From NCBI GenBank assembly GCA_029224185.1, contig CM055198.1, forward strand, positions 6,638,210 through 6,702,209: 64,000 nt of DNA, read 5' to 3'. Within the stretch, counting starts at the first letter, position 1. The number at the start of each line of letters is the position of its first letter. The notes under the pieces are model-generated. The model was given only the letters and a program-made list of their open reading frames with translations, made no database searches and was not told where the DNA came from. The position numbers were made by a program, and so were the translations under genes. Source of the stretch: Karalla daura. Its lineage: Eukaryota > Chordata > Actinopteri > Chaetodontiformes > Leiognathidae. Positions 9,245 to 22,830 of this stretch are shown here, piece after piece.

Positions 9245-12200
9245 TACTGCACCTTTGCTGTGAACAGAGCCACCAGCCACAGTGACTCTTCACCAATGAG
9301 GAAGAGGTGGGAGGATACCGATCGACAGCCAGTTAAACACAAAACAAAAGGATCTTGGGGGACTGCAGGTGTTCAATCGTCTGAAACGACAACAACGGAT
9401 GAACCAAAGAAGAAAAAAAGTTTCAAATTCATAGCTGCAATCAGGAGCAAATGAAGTTACATTGATAACAAATGTGTCATCGATTGGTCTGAAAAGAGGA
9501 AATCGATGCGGCTGTGCTGTCAGCTTGTGTACTCTCCTCATCTGAACTGAAAAGTTAAAAATCTCTCCATCATCCGCCTTCATGCCGGTGAATAAAAATG
9601 AAAAATATGGTTTGTGTGCGGTGTTTTGGGTTAAGAGGAGATTTGTTGTCGAACAATAAAAGGAAACATCTTCACAATGGATTTAATCCAGCCTGCTGGG
9701 GCTGGCCGCTGCGCTGCCTTTGTGTAGCTGAAGGTAAGGGACACAATAAATCCTATTGTGAGCGTCAGTGAGTGTGCTCAGCTTGCCTGTATGCAAGCCG
9801 CATACGTGTGCGTCCTCCATTGAAGCTGTGGATGTGTGTGGAAGTTTGGCTGTGCAGGGAGGCAGAGAGCTCAGACGCTCTCTGGAGGCGTCTCGGGAGT
9901 CTCTGCAGACTTGTTAGCTCGTTCACTTCCACATCTCCTGTCAGACCAAATCCTCTCAACGTCGCCCACCATGTCCAGATGTGCTTTCTGATGTGAAAAG
10001 TTTTGGTTTTTTTTGTCATCTCAAGTAAAACCGCACAGCCTTAAATACATGGACATAAAACTTAAACTGAGTTTTCACCACCAGCTTTGGTATCTTTGCT
10101 AACTGTGTTTGAAGTGCATGGATTGGCTTAAAGCATGTCATCTGTGTGATAAACATTTCTTGGATGACATGATAAGAAAGTAAAGTCATTCACGAGCTGT
10201 CAGAAAACCTCACAGAGAGGTGTCACCATGGAAACGTCTGTAGCTACTACATTACAAATATGAACACTATGAAAGACGAGCAGGTGGTTGACCTTTTTGC
10301 TCTCAAGTGGAGGGTTTGTCTGCAGCCTTTGCTGCAGTAATCGTGCTCTGTTTGCGTAACATTTAGGCGAACAATGAGGGCGGAACGAGGCGGCAGGAGC
10401 CGGAGCACCCAGCGCAAAAGCAAGCAGCCGACCTTGAGAGCGGGGGAGCGGCAGGCGGAGTGCGCCACATTATTGCAAAGGTGTCACAGCGTTTAAGAGT
10501 GGTGCTCACCACATGATGGAGGCAGAGGAGGAGGGAAAGAGATGCCGGGCATCGATCACAACCCGTCGTTAGCAGAAGCCGAGGATTTATCGCAAGCTAA
10601 TTGTTTTCACACTTAACCGAAGTAATTGCTTCGCGTCACTGCCATTAGCGTCTCCCCCAGCTGTCAGTCACTGGCAGGGCTGACTCACAGAGGGATTTAA
10701 TGGCGTGGGCGCCGGGTGGGCCGGCAGGGTACATCAGGGTTTAACGCAGCCCGTTGCTAAACAGGAAAGTTACGATCTCTGCCGTTGTTCACTGTCTTGT
10801 TGGCAGGGCTCGGCCGGGGCGAGCTGTGTCGAGTTGGCAGGAACATTGTGCGAGTTTCGCAGTGAAATGAAGCGCTGCCTCTGCTACAGCAGGTGCGCTA
10901 ACCCAACGTTTGCTGATAATAATTACACCCAACCTCGGAGAGCTTACCCTGCGAAATTCAGAATAACAATCAGTGCATCGGCAGAGTCACAGTAGTTAAA
11001 CAGGGCTGAGCATTACACACACACACACAGAGGACCAAAGCACTGCGGAGTCGTCTTGCCTCAACCATCCTGTCTGTCTCGCTCACATCCTGTTAGCCCT
11101 CCTGCCTGTCAATACGTCGAGTGCCGTGAGTGATGAGCTCTGCTCTCGGAGGAGTCAGGAGGGGAGCTGCAGCCAGGCGAAGGACTCTGCCATGCCGCAG
11201 CTTGTCAGAGAAATAGAAATATAAAAAGGATGTGGACAGGACACGCGGTTGTTTCCTCTTGTTACATTGTTCGGAGCATGAAACCACTTAAAGGAATCTC
11301 ACATCAAGCGGAGCGGAAAGACCACCTGGCGTCGCAGATGGACATAAGGGTGATACGTGCTCACACCCCGCTACACGCACGCACACATACGGACACACAC
11401 GCGGCCACTCGGATGTGTATCAGAACAACTCACCTCTGAAGGGCATTCGAAGAGGAGGTTCAGGATGGAGCAAATTATTAGGTGAATCGTTCAGCAGCCT
11501 CATCGTTCAATCAATTTTGTTTCTAAAATATGATTAGTTCTTATCAAGTCGAAGTAAAACATGATATTAGCTTTTATTTACAGTTTAAGTGAATTGTTCC
11601 ACAACGCATGCATTATTGTGGGATTGACTGAACTGATGGAACTGAAGAAGAACCTTAATGTTGACGGTCTGATATAGAATCTATGAAACGGGGGTTTCAG
11701 AAAAGCCTCAAACCTACAAGCTGTACAAGCTTCATTTAAAAATCCTTTATCCCACAGGGATGTCATCGGCTCTTTCATGTTTCTCTGGCAACTTCACGTA
11801 TGCTTTGTACTGATTAGCTGTCTTGGCTGCCACTCACATGGATGATCCTTTGACGTTATAACCCCAAACTGCTGCCACGTGCTTTCATTCACTCACACTC
11901 TGAATGTTTGTAGGTACAAGAAGATCTTTTTGACATGGGGAGCGGTAAGGTTAGTCCATTCTGTCTCTGTTGAAATTTGCCCACTTTTTCAGATGCCATT
12001 TCAGCACCAAAACTTTTTCAGATGTTTTTGGATCTGCTGGGCTTCTACAGATACATATTCAACAAATCTGAGGCTGAAGTGTTTTTCATTTTATTATTCT
12101 TGTTCAAGGTTCCTTTCAAGATGGAAACATAGTTGGAGCAGGAGTATTACCCACATTCATCAACCTATGAGAGGATATGGACATCTTTGTGTGGATGTAT

Positions 12201-13596
12201 TCATCGATAGATAAAGGTGCTCCTGACATCCACCTGAAGAGATAATCTGAAGACAGAGTTTCCCCAGTCAGAGAGAAGCTGAATACTGCACGCAGACAAT
12301 GAAATATCTCTGAGTGGGACACCTTCAAATCCAGCTGACCATCCAGACAATGGTCTCAATCTCATAAGAAATGATCAAACAAAGAACCAATCCCCAGCCA
12401 CACATCCTTTCTCAGACTCTGGGGCTGATATCTGAGTTATTTACAACACGACCAGTTAAGTCTGGGTTGAATCCAGTTCAGACAAAGTAAATGGAAGACA
12501 ATAATCTTGCCTCCCAAAAATCCTCCCCCTACACCTCTTTTCCCTTACTCTTGGTCTATTTGCCCTTTGCTCACCAGTGAAATTATTCCAAGCTATTGTT
12601 AACAGCGCTGTGGTGGATGGGGGGCCGTGGACATCAACTGACCACATCCAAAGAGGGAGACAAGACGGAACAAGTCTGGAGCAGCCAGACCAAGAACGTT
12701 GCAAGCATTGCCTTGGAGAAGTTGAATATGAAGTTGCAATTCATCAATTTTTAAACCCAATTTCCCCACTATGTGTTACAGTGTTGGCCTGGGCCCAGAC
12801 AGGAAAGCAATCAGCTACCGATCTCAATCCTGCTGTGAGATAAAAGCAGACCCCGAATGTTTAGTTAAGGCAGCAATAAGATGATGTTCCAAAACAGAGG
12901 AACAAACTTGGTCACTGGTAAGTCCATCTAATGCATGCAGCACCATCAGTTTGATAGCGTTGTTGACGCGAAAGCTTTAACTGACGAGCTTCCTCCACCG
13001 GTCCTCAGCTATGACACAGAAATTGTGTGATGACTGCAGACGGATGCCAGCGTAGAAGATGAATAGAGCTCTTCTACCACATCGCAGGCTGCGCAGGCTC
13101 TTGGTGCGTCAAGGGAACCTTTCTTTCTTGTTCTCGAATGCTAGATGCAAAGACAATAAAAGGCGACAAGTGTTTTAAATTCCAAAAATGAATGAAACAT
13201 CTGAGCAGCTGGTAGAAGAAAAGGAGAAGGAGGAAACGGAGGAGGATGAATGAAGATGGCATAATGAATACAGGCCTGGAAATGATCACTCATTTTCCAG
13301 AAATGCAGTGGAGGAAAACAAAAAGGCAAATCGTAATATCCCATTTGTGCACCCTTATTTTTTTTCTGAATCGCTGAAATGCAAGAAAAATGAATAGAAA
13401 TGAATAATTTGAATACGGGATGAGGATAAATTACAAAACAGTCTCTCGTGTGAGGTTGTGTGCACACCTGCAAGGCACACAAATCGCGGTGATGGGTCCT
13501 GTTTCAATCTCTCATGTTATACCTCTGACAGCAGGACACTGACCAGTGGAGAGATGGACCTCTGTCCTGTTTAAAGGGCGGGAGATGTAGGTCGGA
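9245..13596. other. non-coding stretch
   Basis: No gene supported. It contains the candidate conserved element at 10380-10720, a short (AC)8 at 11015-11030 and otherwise unique sequence without visible tandem or inverted repeats of note. Confidence 0.4.
10380..10720. promoter_or_regulatory. candidate regulatory element, CpG-rich then TAAT-rich
   Basis: The left part (10380-10470) packs about a dozen CpG into 90 bp. The right part (10590-10720) carries 'aagctaattg', 'cgaagtaattgcttcg' (a near-palindrome around TAATT), 'gccattagcg' and 'gatttaatgg'. A CpG-rich block beside homeodomain-type cores suggests a developmental enhancer or an orphan CpG island. This is inferred from composition and motifs only. 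Confidence 0.25.
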
Positions 13597-13615
13597 GTGT
13601 GTGTGTGTGTGTGTG
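13597..13615. repeat. (GT)9 microsatellite
   Basis: A perfect short GT array flanked by G-rich sequence. Confidence 0.9.
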
Positions 13616-16600
13616 GAGGCTGGTGGAGGAGAGACTGAGGTTTGACCACAGGAGAGAGGCTGCAGGCCTCTCGCGCTGACAGAGGAGAGGACAGTGTCAG
13701 TTCGCGTCCCGAGAGGATGCAGCCTTCACTTAGACTGAACCACTGCAGGCCTGATGTCATTTCTAGTGAGTCCATTATATCAGAAGGGTTTTAGTGTCGG
13801 CATGAAACACCTCAGCGTGATTGCAGACAGACCATGGGGGCTCTCCAAAGAGAGCCAACAGCTAATCTCATTTCTATTATCAGGCCAGTTAATGTTCATT
13901 TTCCCCGTTATGAACGATCATCATCTCACCATCTGCTGGGCCGCAGCTCCCATCAGCTCGGCAGACGTCTTGTGATCTAATGGTATCAGACAGGTGTGAG
14001 ACGCACAGGGTAAAAACACAGCTCTGCTCCAGTGGAGGGAGCCGGGCTGGAAGCAGTCCATGCAGATTCCTGCCACCCGAGTGTCCTCGACATGCAGACA
14101 GACACAGAGACAGGGTCGACAGGTGCCGAGGATGCAGACGCAGTCTAGTCCATCTGCTTTTAAAGGCTTATGTTAATTCTCAGTCATCCCAAACCAAATT
14201 ATGTTAAATCAGAAGATTTGGAGGGAAAATGTGTCCTGACCTGCATTATTTACACGGAAGACTTCAGGGAAAATTGAACTTTTAATTTCGGATCTTTCAA
14301 GCACAGGTGGCTCCATTTTTCACTTTTGCTTTCATTAAACGTATTTATCACTTTGTGCCTCTACATTTTTAAACGGTCTTTACGATTTAACAGCTACCAA
14401 ATCTCCCCCCGCCGCCCATTCCTCTCTGTGCCTCCATCTGTCCTCATGCAGATTCACTGTTTCCATATGAATGAGCAGCTCTGTCTCTCTGACCATCTCC
14501 ATCTTTGTGACACGGTGTTAAAGATGCAGACATACACACATCACAGACATACAGGCGCGTCCACCTGTGGAGGTGAAACATTCACACACGCAGTTTCCTT
14601 ACCAGGGAAAGACCTGCCCTTGCACATTCTCAGTGTCTCTGAGATGTGAATAGATCTATGACGATTAATTTCCATAAAATGATTTGCCTGCAAGCTGACA
14701 CACACACACACCCACACAGAGAGAGAGAGACAGACAGACACTTATGTCACATTCCCCAGCCGTCATGTGGCTGTTATGAAGCATGTGTGAAGTGTGGAAG
14801 CGACCGTCACAGTGACTGACGCCTCCTCTCTGCTTGGTTCCACTCAGCTGCCTGTCACTGACTCTTCATTACTGAGTGTTGGAGGTTAGAGATCTATTTA
14901 CTGGAGCCGCAGCTCTCAACGGCTCCTGTCGTGACAAACAACAGCCACCGCTGTGCGGCAGGCGAGGAAGAGTGTCAACAGCGTAAGAAAACAGCAAGCG
15001 ACCCTCGCAATTCATCGCACCGCTCTGAACTTAACAAGCCGACGCGTTGCTCCTCTTCAACACGCGTCCTTGAAAAAGTTTGGTTTGGAGGCCTCTGTGA
15101 ATGCTGCACTACTTATTATGGACCGGCGGGGAGATAAACACTCAGTCATCTCTATCAGCAGTCGGCAGAGAGTGGCTCCTCAGAAAGGCCACTTTGCCTC
15201 ACCTGATGCACGGCTCGACGAGTGCCCAATCTCCCCCGAGAAGAAGTCGACTCGGACCCATTACCAGATCATGTCACAAGTACAGGTTTGGTGAACATAG
15301 CAAATAAAGCTGATTCTCTCACTCTAGACCAAGCAGCCTTCACCACGCAAGAGGCCACGGACACCCAGACAAGGACAGACACAGGTGGGGAGAGAAAACG
15401 AAAAAAGTTATCATGACTAAATTTACCCAATTTAATTTGATTTAATCTGACTGAAAATAACAAGTGTACAGAGAAAGGTAACTTTCTTTTTATTTTCTTA
15501 TATAGGCTACCACTGTCAGCTCCATTGGAGGGAGTGATGCTGACCCACTCCAGGGGTTATTGGAGACAGAAATCAGGGCCGGGTAGCCAGGTAGCTGCTG
15601 TAGATACTACAAGGCACGTTCTAATGACACTGGCACATCACTGAGAGAAACAGTGAAGAACACAACTGAGAGACTCGTCCAGGCGAAGGCGGCAATGAAG
15701 GACACAAACGCTCAATGGGAGAGTCCTTCACCCATCCCAGACTTCGACCCTCCAGGCTCTGGGACCTGCGGCTGCAGCATCTCCGATCCCACTGTGCTGT
15801 GGAAAAAGTCCGGAGGGACGTTACAGTCGGCGCCCTGCCTGGCCAACGCCAGGAGGATTCCTTCAGGCCGCGCCACCGAGGAGGGCGACCTCGGCCAGAC
15901 GCCTGTGCTGCCAGCATATTCATGGCCTTCGCTCCGTTCTCACACGTACAAGCGCTCGGGGAAGACTGGGAAGTGGAGCGGCTCAAATGGAAAAAAATAA
16001 AGACACGCTTCGCTGTTTAAAACAGCATGTCCGCCCACAGGTTGTAAGGCGCTTTCCCAGTCTGTCTGGAGACCAGTGGCAGAAGATCCACTGACCCTGA
16101 GTCACAGCACCTTCAGTCACCACACTGAAAAGTGTATTTCACAAAAAAAGTCAAAATCAAACTTTGTCTTCTAATCTTTGCTTTATTTGCCTGCGTTGTC
16201 TTCTATCATTTGATAAGATTGTCGATCATGTACAGAAGAGTTTATTATGTAAACAGTATTTTAATAAATAAGATTGCAAGCCTATATTTTGTTTGATTTG
16301 CTTGCTTTTGGGCTCTGAAAAGCACTAGTGTGACACTGGGAGACCAAAAAGCTCATTAAGTGCAAACAAAAGGTTGAGCTATGATAGCGCTAGCAAGGTC
16401 TTTGAACAGGCCTAAAGCATGCACTGGATACTATGCGGTACCAAAGGGCTGTTACAGCGATCACTGTAATTGTTCCTCTTCAAACTGACACTTGCAATTA
16501 TCAAATTGTGATCAAATACTCAACAGGGGGTATTGACTGACAATGTTGCTCAACACTTCAACTTTTTCACATTCATCAAGAGGAGTCTACCGTGGCACTG

Positions 16601-16945
16601 AACATTGTACACACAAGCCTCCAAACCCCAACATTTCAGGTTTTCTCTGCCTACTGTACCCCACTCTGTTTCGTTTTTTTTTCATTATCTGCACTGTTTT
16701 AAGAATAAAAATATGTGATTATTTTTGCTTTTTCCAGCTCTGATTGTTCTCTGTTTTGCTTCTACTGTATATAAACACACACACACACAAAATCATTACA
16801 TGCAGAGACGTTGCACACCGAGTCTGATTCGTTTTTTTCTCCTTTTTTTTGTACTCCGAGAACTTATTTTCTGTTACGAATTTCGAAAAGGGGGAAATGG
16901 GGATGTGTCTTTCTCAATTCAATGCCATTCTCAACTCAATGGTTG
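13616..16945. other. non-coding stretch; one GC-rich open patch
   Basis: No gene supported. At 15640-16010 a GC-rich patch is open for 100-120 codons on both strands. None of the translations contains a domain I recognise, and the opposite-strand openness points to composition. At 13780-13970 a unique segment with 'cagctaatctcatttctatt' and 'ccagttaatgttcatt' could be conserved non-coding DNA. Short (CA) and (GA) tracts occur at 14699-14740. Confidence 0.4.
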
Positions 16946-16956
16946 ACACACACACA

Positions 16957-17008
<52 letters not shown>
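16946..17008. repeat. (AC)n microsatellite with duplicated 3' tail
   Basis: About 63 bp of AC dinucleotides with one T interruption near 16963. Immediately downstream the segment 'acacacacagttacctaaac' occurs twice in tandem (about 17000-17039). Slippage has therefore duplicated the array edge together with unique flanking sequence. Confidence 0.95.
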
Positions 17009-17011
<3 letters not shown>

Positions 17012-17040
17012 ACCTAAACACACACACAGTTACCTAAACC

Positions 17041-20000
17041 ATGTAATGCTGTCCTTTGAACAGCACAGTGACAAATCAAACTGTGTCCATCCGGTCTCTC
17101 CATGAAGCCGCGCATGTAGGAGGCGACTCTTGTTCATTCAGAGCCGTTTAATTGCAGAAATTGGATTGTGATTGGCGAGTGTGAATGTGTGTTCAGTTAC
17201 TGTAAATGCAATCTTTCAGTGTGATCCTTTTTTTTTCTGTATCTGGTTATGTAAAACATACATTACATACGAGAAGCTATTTTTGCTGCTTGTCCTAGTG
17301 TCTTACCTGCAGACACACACATACACACACAGCACATTATTTTATAATGAGTCCATGTGTTGGACTTGTGATTTCTCTTACTTTTTGCTCTTCCCAGATT
17401 TGAAATCTACAACAAAATATGCACTAATCTTGCACTAAAAACTGGACCGTGTCTTGCTCTCTGGAGAATCTGAGTCCCGACAAGGAAGAGATTGACTGTA
17501 CAGAAGACGACCCTGTCGTGCTCGGGCATTAGCATGCAGAGTACAGACGGCTGAGCTGACAGGATGAGAGGCTCCACCAATAGAGCCATGTTTGAAGACG
17601 AGGGCCGTGTTGCGCGCGGGTCAAATATTTGCATTGTCCTGTCAATGTCACCATGCGTGCTGCGCTCGGTCACTTACGGCTCTGCGGCAGCAGCAAGAAC
17701 CAGGTGTCAAATAATGGGAATTAAACAGGTGAGGGCAGGATAATCCACAGAATCACAAGTGTGTGGACACATATTTTTACTATTACTACTACTAAACCAA
17801 AGTGTGTGTGTGTCTGCATCTAGGTATGTGTCTGTGTCCTTGCCTGTCTGTGTGGGTGTGTGTCTCTGTCTCTCTCTCTCTTTCTCTCACACATACAAAC
17901 ACATAATTAGTAACAATTATTTTCTCGGTTCTTGAATCCTATGGTGAAAAATTCCTTGTTATTCTGAGCTACTGAAAAATCTATACGTCAGAAAAAGCAG
18001 CAGCATCCGCAAACAAAATACCAGCCCGCACAGCCACAGCGAGAGAGCAGGTGCTTGCATATCACACCGACAGAACTGAGATATTATTTTTTGACACAGT
18101 GCGGGTCTGTGTGTCCTGGGAGAGAATGAGGAGGGATCCCTGCTCTGCTGCTCTTCCTCAGGTTTGCTCCGTGCCTCCCTGTTCACGGGGTTTCTGGGGA
18201 GTTTGTTACTAGGCGAGGGTCTAATAATAGAGGGCTGGTATGCCGCACAGATTGTAAAGCCCCCCCTCACCCTCCACCCTGAGGCAAACCGTGATTTATG
18301 ATATTCAACTTGCAAAATAAAGCTGACGTGAATTACAGCCACTGGCTCAGAGTAAACATGGATCTCTCTGCAGTGTTTGAGCCTACAGGATTGCATATAT
18401 CTACTGTTGTCTCACCAGTCAGTTACAACGAGTTCTGTACTCTGCACATTCCTCTATGCTTGTTTAACATCACTTTGATGTCAACTTTATCTCCACCTGT
18501 ACTGGCCAGTCACGCTTGTCTGAATATTTGGAATCTGATTTCCCACAAAGTTTTGTGCACCTTTTTGATAGTCAGTACTTGGAAGAGTCTTTCTTTGGCC
18601 AGGACCGTGTCTGCTAAACTAAACCAAGCCATTCAGAAGCCACAGTAATCTACGCTAATGCACATGATTTCCACAGTCCACACTGTTTGTGCGATTACTC
18701 AGCATGCAGCCGGCGCTGTATGGAGGCAGCCTAATCAATATTAATATGATGCACAGAGCTAATTGGGGAGCACACGAGAACGGCCGCAAATCCCACAACA
18801 GGGAGAGAGCTGGCGCCCAGCGAAGCACACAGGTGGCCAGCAGCACAGCGGAGCACACAGCAGGGAGGTGGGAACACTGGCTCCACTCAGCCACACAGAC
18901 TGGCCTCTCGCTGGTGCTCAGCCATCAGTGCGGTGGTGGACAGCGCTCAGCGGGCGTGTGGACACGTGCACAACAGAGGAGAGGGAAGGTAAATGAGAAG
19001 AAGGCGATGTGACGGGGAGAGGAAGGGCTGAGAGAGAGGACGCTGAGGAGGGAGGAAGTGGACAGTGACAGAGCTGGTGGCACGGTGCAGCGCAGTACGA
19101 GAATGTTCTTGCACAGGAAAAATGGAATACAGTAGGTAAACAGTGTAAACAGACTCATAGCACATCCATAAGGAAGCTTTGGTTTGCAAGAAAACCGCAG
19201 ACAAAAGACGAATGTTTGTTTCTCTGTGCACACAAGATCACCCTAAAGAGCAGAAGAAACTGGTCCAAAGTGGAGGAGAAAGAAACCATATGAAGCTAAA
19301 CATTAAAGGAGCTCCGCAGCTGGGCTTAGTTGGGGTTGCGTGGCCGGCTGTGGAGACCGGAGCACTGAATGGAAAAGCAGCTTCAGTGGACTTCTCTTTA
19401 ATCCCTGAAACAGACCCGTGCGAGATGACCTGGGAGACCCGCGCGGCTCATAAGCACTGAGCGGGGCTGAGTGGAGTTGCGCAGCGAGAGCATTTAGAGC
19501 TTTAACTCCATCGAGCGGAGCCCGGGAGTCGCCGCTGAGGTGGGAGGCGGTCTGGAGACGAACACACAACAATCCCCAGAGCCACCGACACTCAACAGGA
19601 TCAAGTGAAGGCGTCGCCGCAGATTTACAGTCTGCACAAAACAAATGGGCCGATTTACGAGCATGCTGCAGTATTTACTCCTGTTGCAGGGTTTCAATCT
19701 CCCGAGCTGCGTTTGTTCATTCAATCCGCTCGTCAGTGTGTTAGTGTTGAGCCGACTGTCAAACACTGTCACTGTTCCTCAGGAGCAGCACAGGGCTGTG
19801 CTGCCCTCAGCACAAACTGATCTCCAGATTTAATTTTTCTCGCCGCTCCTTTGTTTCTCTCAGATATCCACAGATCGCAAATAAAACAAGCAGTGAAACT
19901 GCAGATTCAGCAGTTATATTGCCAAACAGAGAATTGGTAGCAATCTTTATGTGTCCAGACTGGTGAGAGTCTTCTCTGCATTGGTACTTCAAAATGATCA

Positions 20001-20139
20001 CGTACTCGCTCGCTCGCTTCACATGGTTTAAAAAAAAAAGTAGATTCAAAGATTGCTGACGCTTCAGAATGGCGATACTTCTTCTCTGGTGTTGATATAA
20101 AGGTTATACAGTAATGGTTTCTATTGGTTTTAATGCTTC
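17041..20139. other. non-coding stretch
   Basis: No gene supported. At 17100-17220 a unique segment with 'gtttaattgcagaaattgga' followed by 'ttgtgattggcg' (TAAT and inverted CCAAT cores) resembles conserved non-coding DNA. A TC-rich tract lies at 17861-17888. Frames at 18689-19012 and 19303-19644 lack any recognisable product. Confidence 0.4.
17861..17888. repeat. TC-rich simple-sequence tract
   Basis: A short imperfect (TC)n tract that follows GT-rich sequence and precedes 'acacatacaaacac'. Confidence 0.85.
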
Positions 20140-20375
20140 ATTTGCCATTGTACAAGCTCATCCACAATCCTATCTTGGGTGTTTTTCTGCACAGATCTGG
20201 TGCCTTTTTATGCGTTTTGGCAGCCATATATAGACTTCATTCTGATTGGTTGGCTTGCCTGCACACTTGCTAGACAATGAAGCAGGCAACTTTTTCCTGA
20301 ACTAAGTTGTGACTGGAGAGAAATAGCTCAAAGTGCATGCTCATCCAGCCGAATATGTTTGAGGCACATTTGAAG
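20140..20375 (+). mobile_element. dispersed repeat, copy B (unidentified family)
   Basis: The partner of 6145-6405, in the same orientation. The shared ordered blocks include 'gccattgtacaag', 'caatcctatcttgggtg', 'gattggttggcttgcctgc', 'tttttcctgaact' and 'catccagccgaatatgttt'. Divergence by substitutions and small indels is heavy. It ends about 115 bp before the TA-flanked MITE at 20491, so old elements cluster here. Confidence 0.6.
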
Positions 20376-20490
20376 GACATTGAGGAGGAACCGGGAAGGA
20401 GCACGGATCATCAGTCATGCACCTACAGTATCTGAACAGAGGTGGGTACAAGTAAACCATACCGATATATCTCAATATCGCAAATATATA

Positions 20491-20828
20491 CAGTGGAATC
20501 TCAACTTACAAACACCCTATTATACGAAGAATTCTGAATACGAATTGGGGTTCAAAGAAGTTTCCATCCCATTTAATGAAAAAATATTAAAAATAGAAAA
20601 ATGAAATCGAAACTGCCGCCCGACAGCGGTTCTCCCAGTCCTTTGTACACTTATATACAGCGGTATATTTTAATATTATATTAAAACAGGCACACTTTAT
20701 AAGACTGTTACACTTCATATGACTGTTTTCTGGGGGGGGTACAATTTTTTGTATTTTCATAATATGAAAATTTTCAAGATACGAAAGCCCCCCTGGAACA
20801 AATGAATCACGTATCTCAAATTTCACTG
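20491..20828 (+). mobile_element. Tigger/pogo-like MITE, copy 1 (TA target duplication)
   Basis: A 338-bp element flanked by TA on both sides (20489-20490 and 20829-20830). It begins CAGTGGAATCTCAACTTACA, and its end read in reverse begins CAGTGAAATTTGAGATACG, so the termini are imperfect inverted repeats. It matches the element at 30523-30823 in opposite orientation along its length. Fortuitous translations of both contain the peptide LQTPYYTKNSEY, which shows how close they are. TA duplication and CAGTGG-type ends place it with Tc1/mariner-superfamily, probably pogo/Tigger-derived, non-autonomous elements. It is too short to code for a transposase. It is longer than copy 2, partly through a G-rich expansion near 20731. 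Confidence 0.8.
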
Positions 20829-20830
20829 TA

Positions 20831-21120
20831 CATGAGGACGTAATGATGTTTTTGGACATGACATATATTTTTGCCTTCATTATTGAATAAAGCCAAGGTG
20901 CTTTTAATACATATATTTTTAAGTCTCTTTGCAAATCTCCTTGTAAAACTACACTCTACATGTTGTTTCATATGCAAAAAGTGTGATGCTTTAAAAGTGA
21001 AAAAAGTCTCCAGCAAACGTCTCAATTTTTCAGCTGGAGAGAATCAGCTAATCACAAATCAGCCTGGTCGCAGGCTAATCACTACGAGGTTTACAAGATT
21101 TATACGTGAGGTTTCAGTAA

Positions 21121-21151
<31 letters not shown>

Positions 21152-22578
21152 CACTCAGACACTCACTCAACTCATACTTAGCAAACCTATGCTGCTGTTT
21201 GAATATGCAGGAGGTTTCCAGTCCGTGTGTAAATATTGGATGTGTGTGAGTCCAGAGGCCTTGTTGATCTTGGTGGTATCGATGAGTAAAAGCTCACTGA
21301 GCTGCTCTAAATACACGTAATCCTGCAGCGCTCTGAGGAGGCAGCATTAGAGAAGACCCTGAGACCCATAAGAAGACCCTGAATCAGGAGTTCGCACAAG
21401 ACTGACTTCCTTTCATGAAACGTTAACATGTGCATCGACCGTCTGTTCCTAAATAACACAGAGGAGAGATGCTATTAGCACTGGCCTGTTGGTGTTATTG
21501 TCATTCCACCTCTTCTCAGCAGAACTGTAACACCGAGGGCATGTCATCGGGAAATTCCGTTCATTATGATTGTTTTCTAATTTTACATTTCGGCTATTGT
21601 ATCGAGTGCCACTCCAAACACAGGTCAACCCGAGTCAAAATCACATCGACTCATTCCTCATCACTTCCCGTGAGGCCTCACACATTAATACCAACAGTAG
21701 TAAGCGGCGCCGTTCAGATCAGACATTCTGTCCGAGGAAAACCAACATCCCCGAATTCTCCCCCTGTTCAACTCAACAACTGCTGAGTTGCGGTCGTCTT
21801 AGAGGCACTCAAAGCAACTTTTTTGATTTCTGGGTGAAATGATGACCGTGATACAAAATCTGACAGGCCGGCTTCGGGTCTCTATGCACATGATTTGATT
21901 TTATGTGGGTTGAGGAAGGTTAACTGCTTCTGAATTCTGAACAGCTCTTGTGAGAAATTGGTTTTGCAGCAGGAGGTGATGGATGAATTGTCCTACCAAA
22001 AAAAAAAAGAAGAAATGTCATGAAATAACATTTCTGTCTACTTAATTCTTTTGTTTCTTTCTTGGGTTTTGCCAGCCTTTCTTTTCATTTTACTTTTTTT
22101 TATTTCTTCCTTTTGTCACTTTCATCTCACTTAATCTCTCTCTTGCCTCCGTGCCTTTTCTTGATGTTTTCTTCCTGTGATGTTCAAACCATATTTTCAC
22201 CACGTTTATGCAAGCAAAAGATTTTTTCAGTTTTGTGTGAGAATCAATTTTCAATTTAACCGTTGTTTGTTCTTCCATTCTTTCACCCCTTTTCTTCCTC
22301 CTAGTTTTCCCCGTCTCTCGCTTGGAGCAATAAGGAGGTTAGATGCAGCCGCTTTTAAAAAAGGTTGAAGAGACTGAACCTGATGAGTATTTGAAGAGGC
22401 TAACGTTACCGCTGTGTCGAGCTCCGGGCTGAAAGCTGCCGAGAACTGTTTGCCTTTTGTCTGGCACGGCAAATAAGAAATCCTTTGTTGCCACATCCTC
22501 TGAACTGAGGGAAAGTTGTATGAACAATAAAATGTTTGAGTTCTCGAGAGCCAGGGGGAAATCCTCCAGACGCATTTA
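20831..22578. other. non-coding stretch with AC array
   Basis: It contains the AC array at 21121-21148, a short poly-A near 22000 and a T/C-rich tract at 22060-22170. No gene supported. Confidence 0.4.
21121..21148. repeat. (AC)14 microsatellite
   Basis: A perfect AC array followed by 'gctcactcagacactcactc'. Confidence 0.95.
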
Positions 22579-22830
22579 TCCATGCATTCATCTTCCTGTA
22601 CCCGCTTGTACACAAGGGGGTTTACTGCAGCCTGTCTGTGGCTCGCATGGGGTGAAAGCAGGGAAAAACACCCTGGACGGGTCACCAGTCCATCACAGGG
22701 CTCTCACACCACTCATCCTGACAAGTGAGCTCAATGGACTGGACTGTGCGGTGAAGTGAAGGGCCCAGAGAAGAGGACGAAGAAAAGACGTAACATGCAA
22801 ACCCCATCCAGAAAATACCAACCAGCATTT
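22579..22830 (+). mobile_element. degraded copy of high-copy fish interspersed repeat
   Basis: Three blocks of a repeat I recognise from many teleost genomes lie in the right order: a 'ccatgcattcatcttcctgt' start, 'caccctggacgggtcaccag' then 'tccatcacaggg', and 'aacatgcaaaccccatccag' at the end. The central part is diverged or deleted. Related fragments lie at 44436-44655, 48807-48865 and 53310-53462, all in this orientation. I do not assign a transposon class from memory. Confidence 0.7.

Noticed and set aside
15621..16020. GC-rich region open on both strands for 100-120 codons
   Set aside because: Simultaneous openness on both strands fits GC-rich composition. No splice-site pair or known domain was seen.
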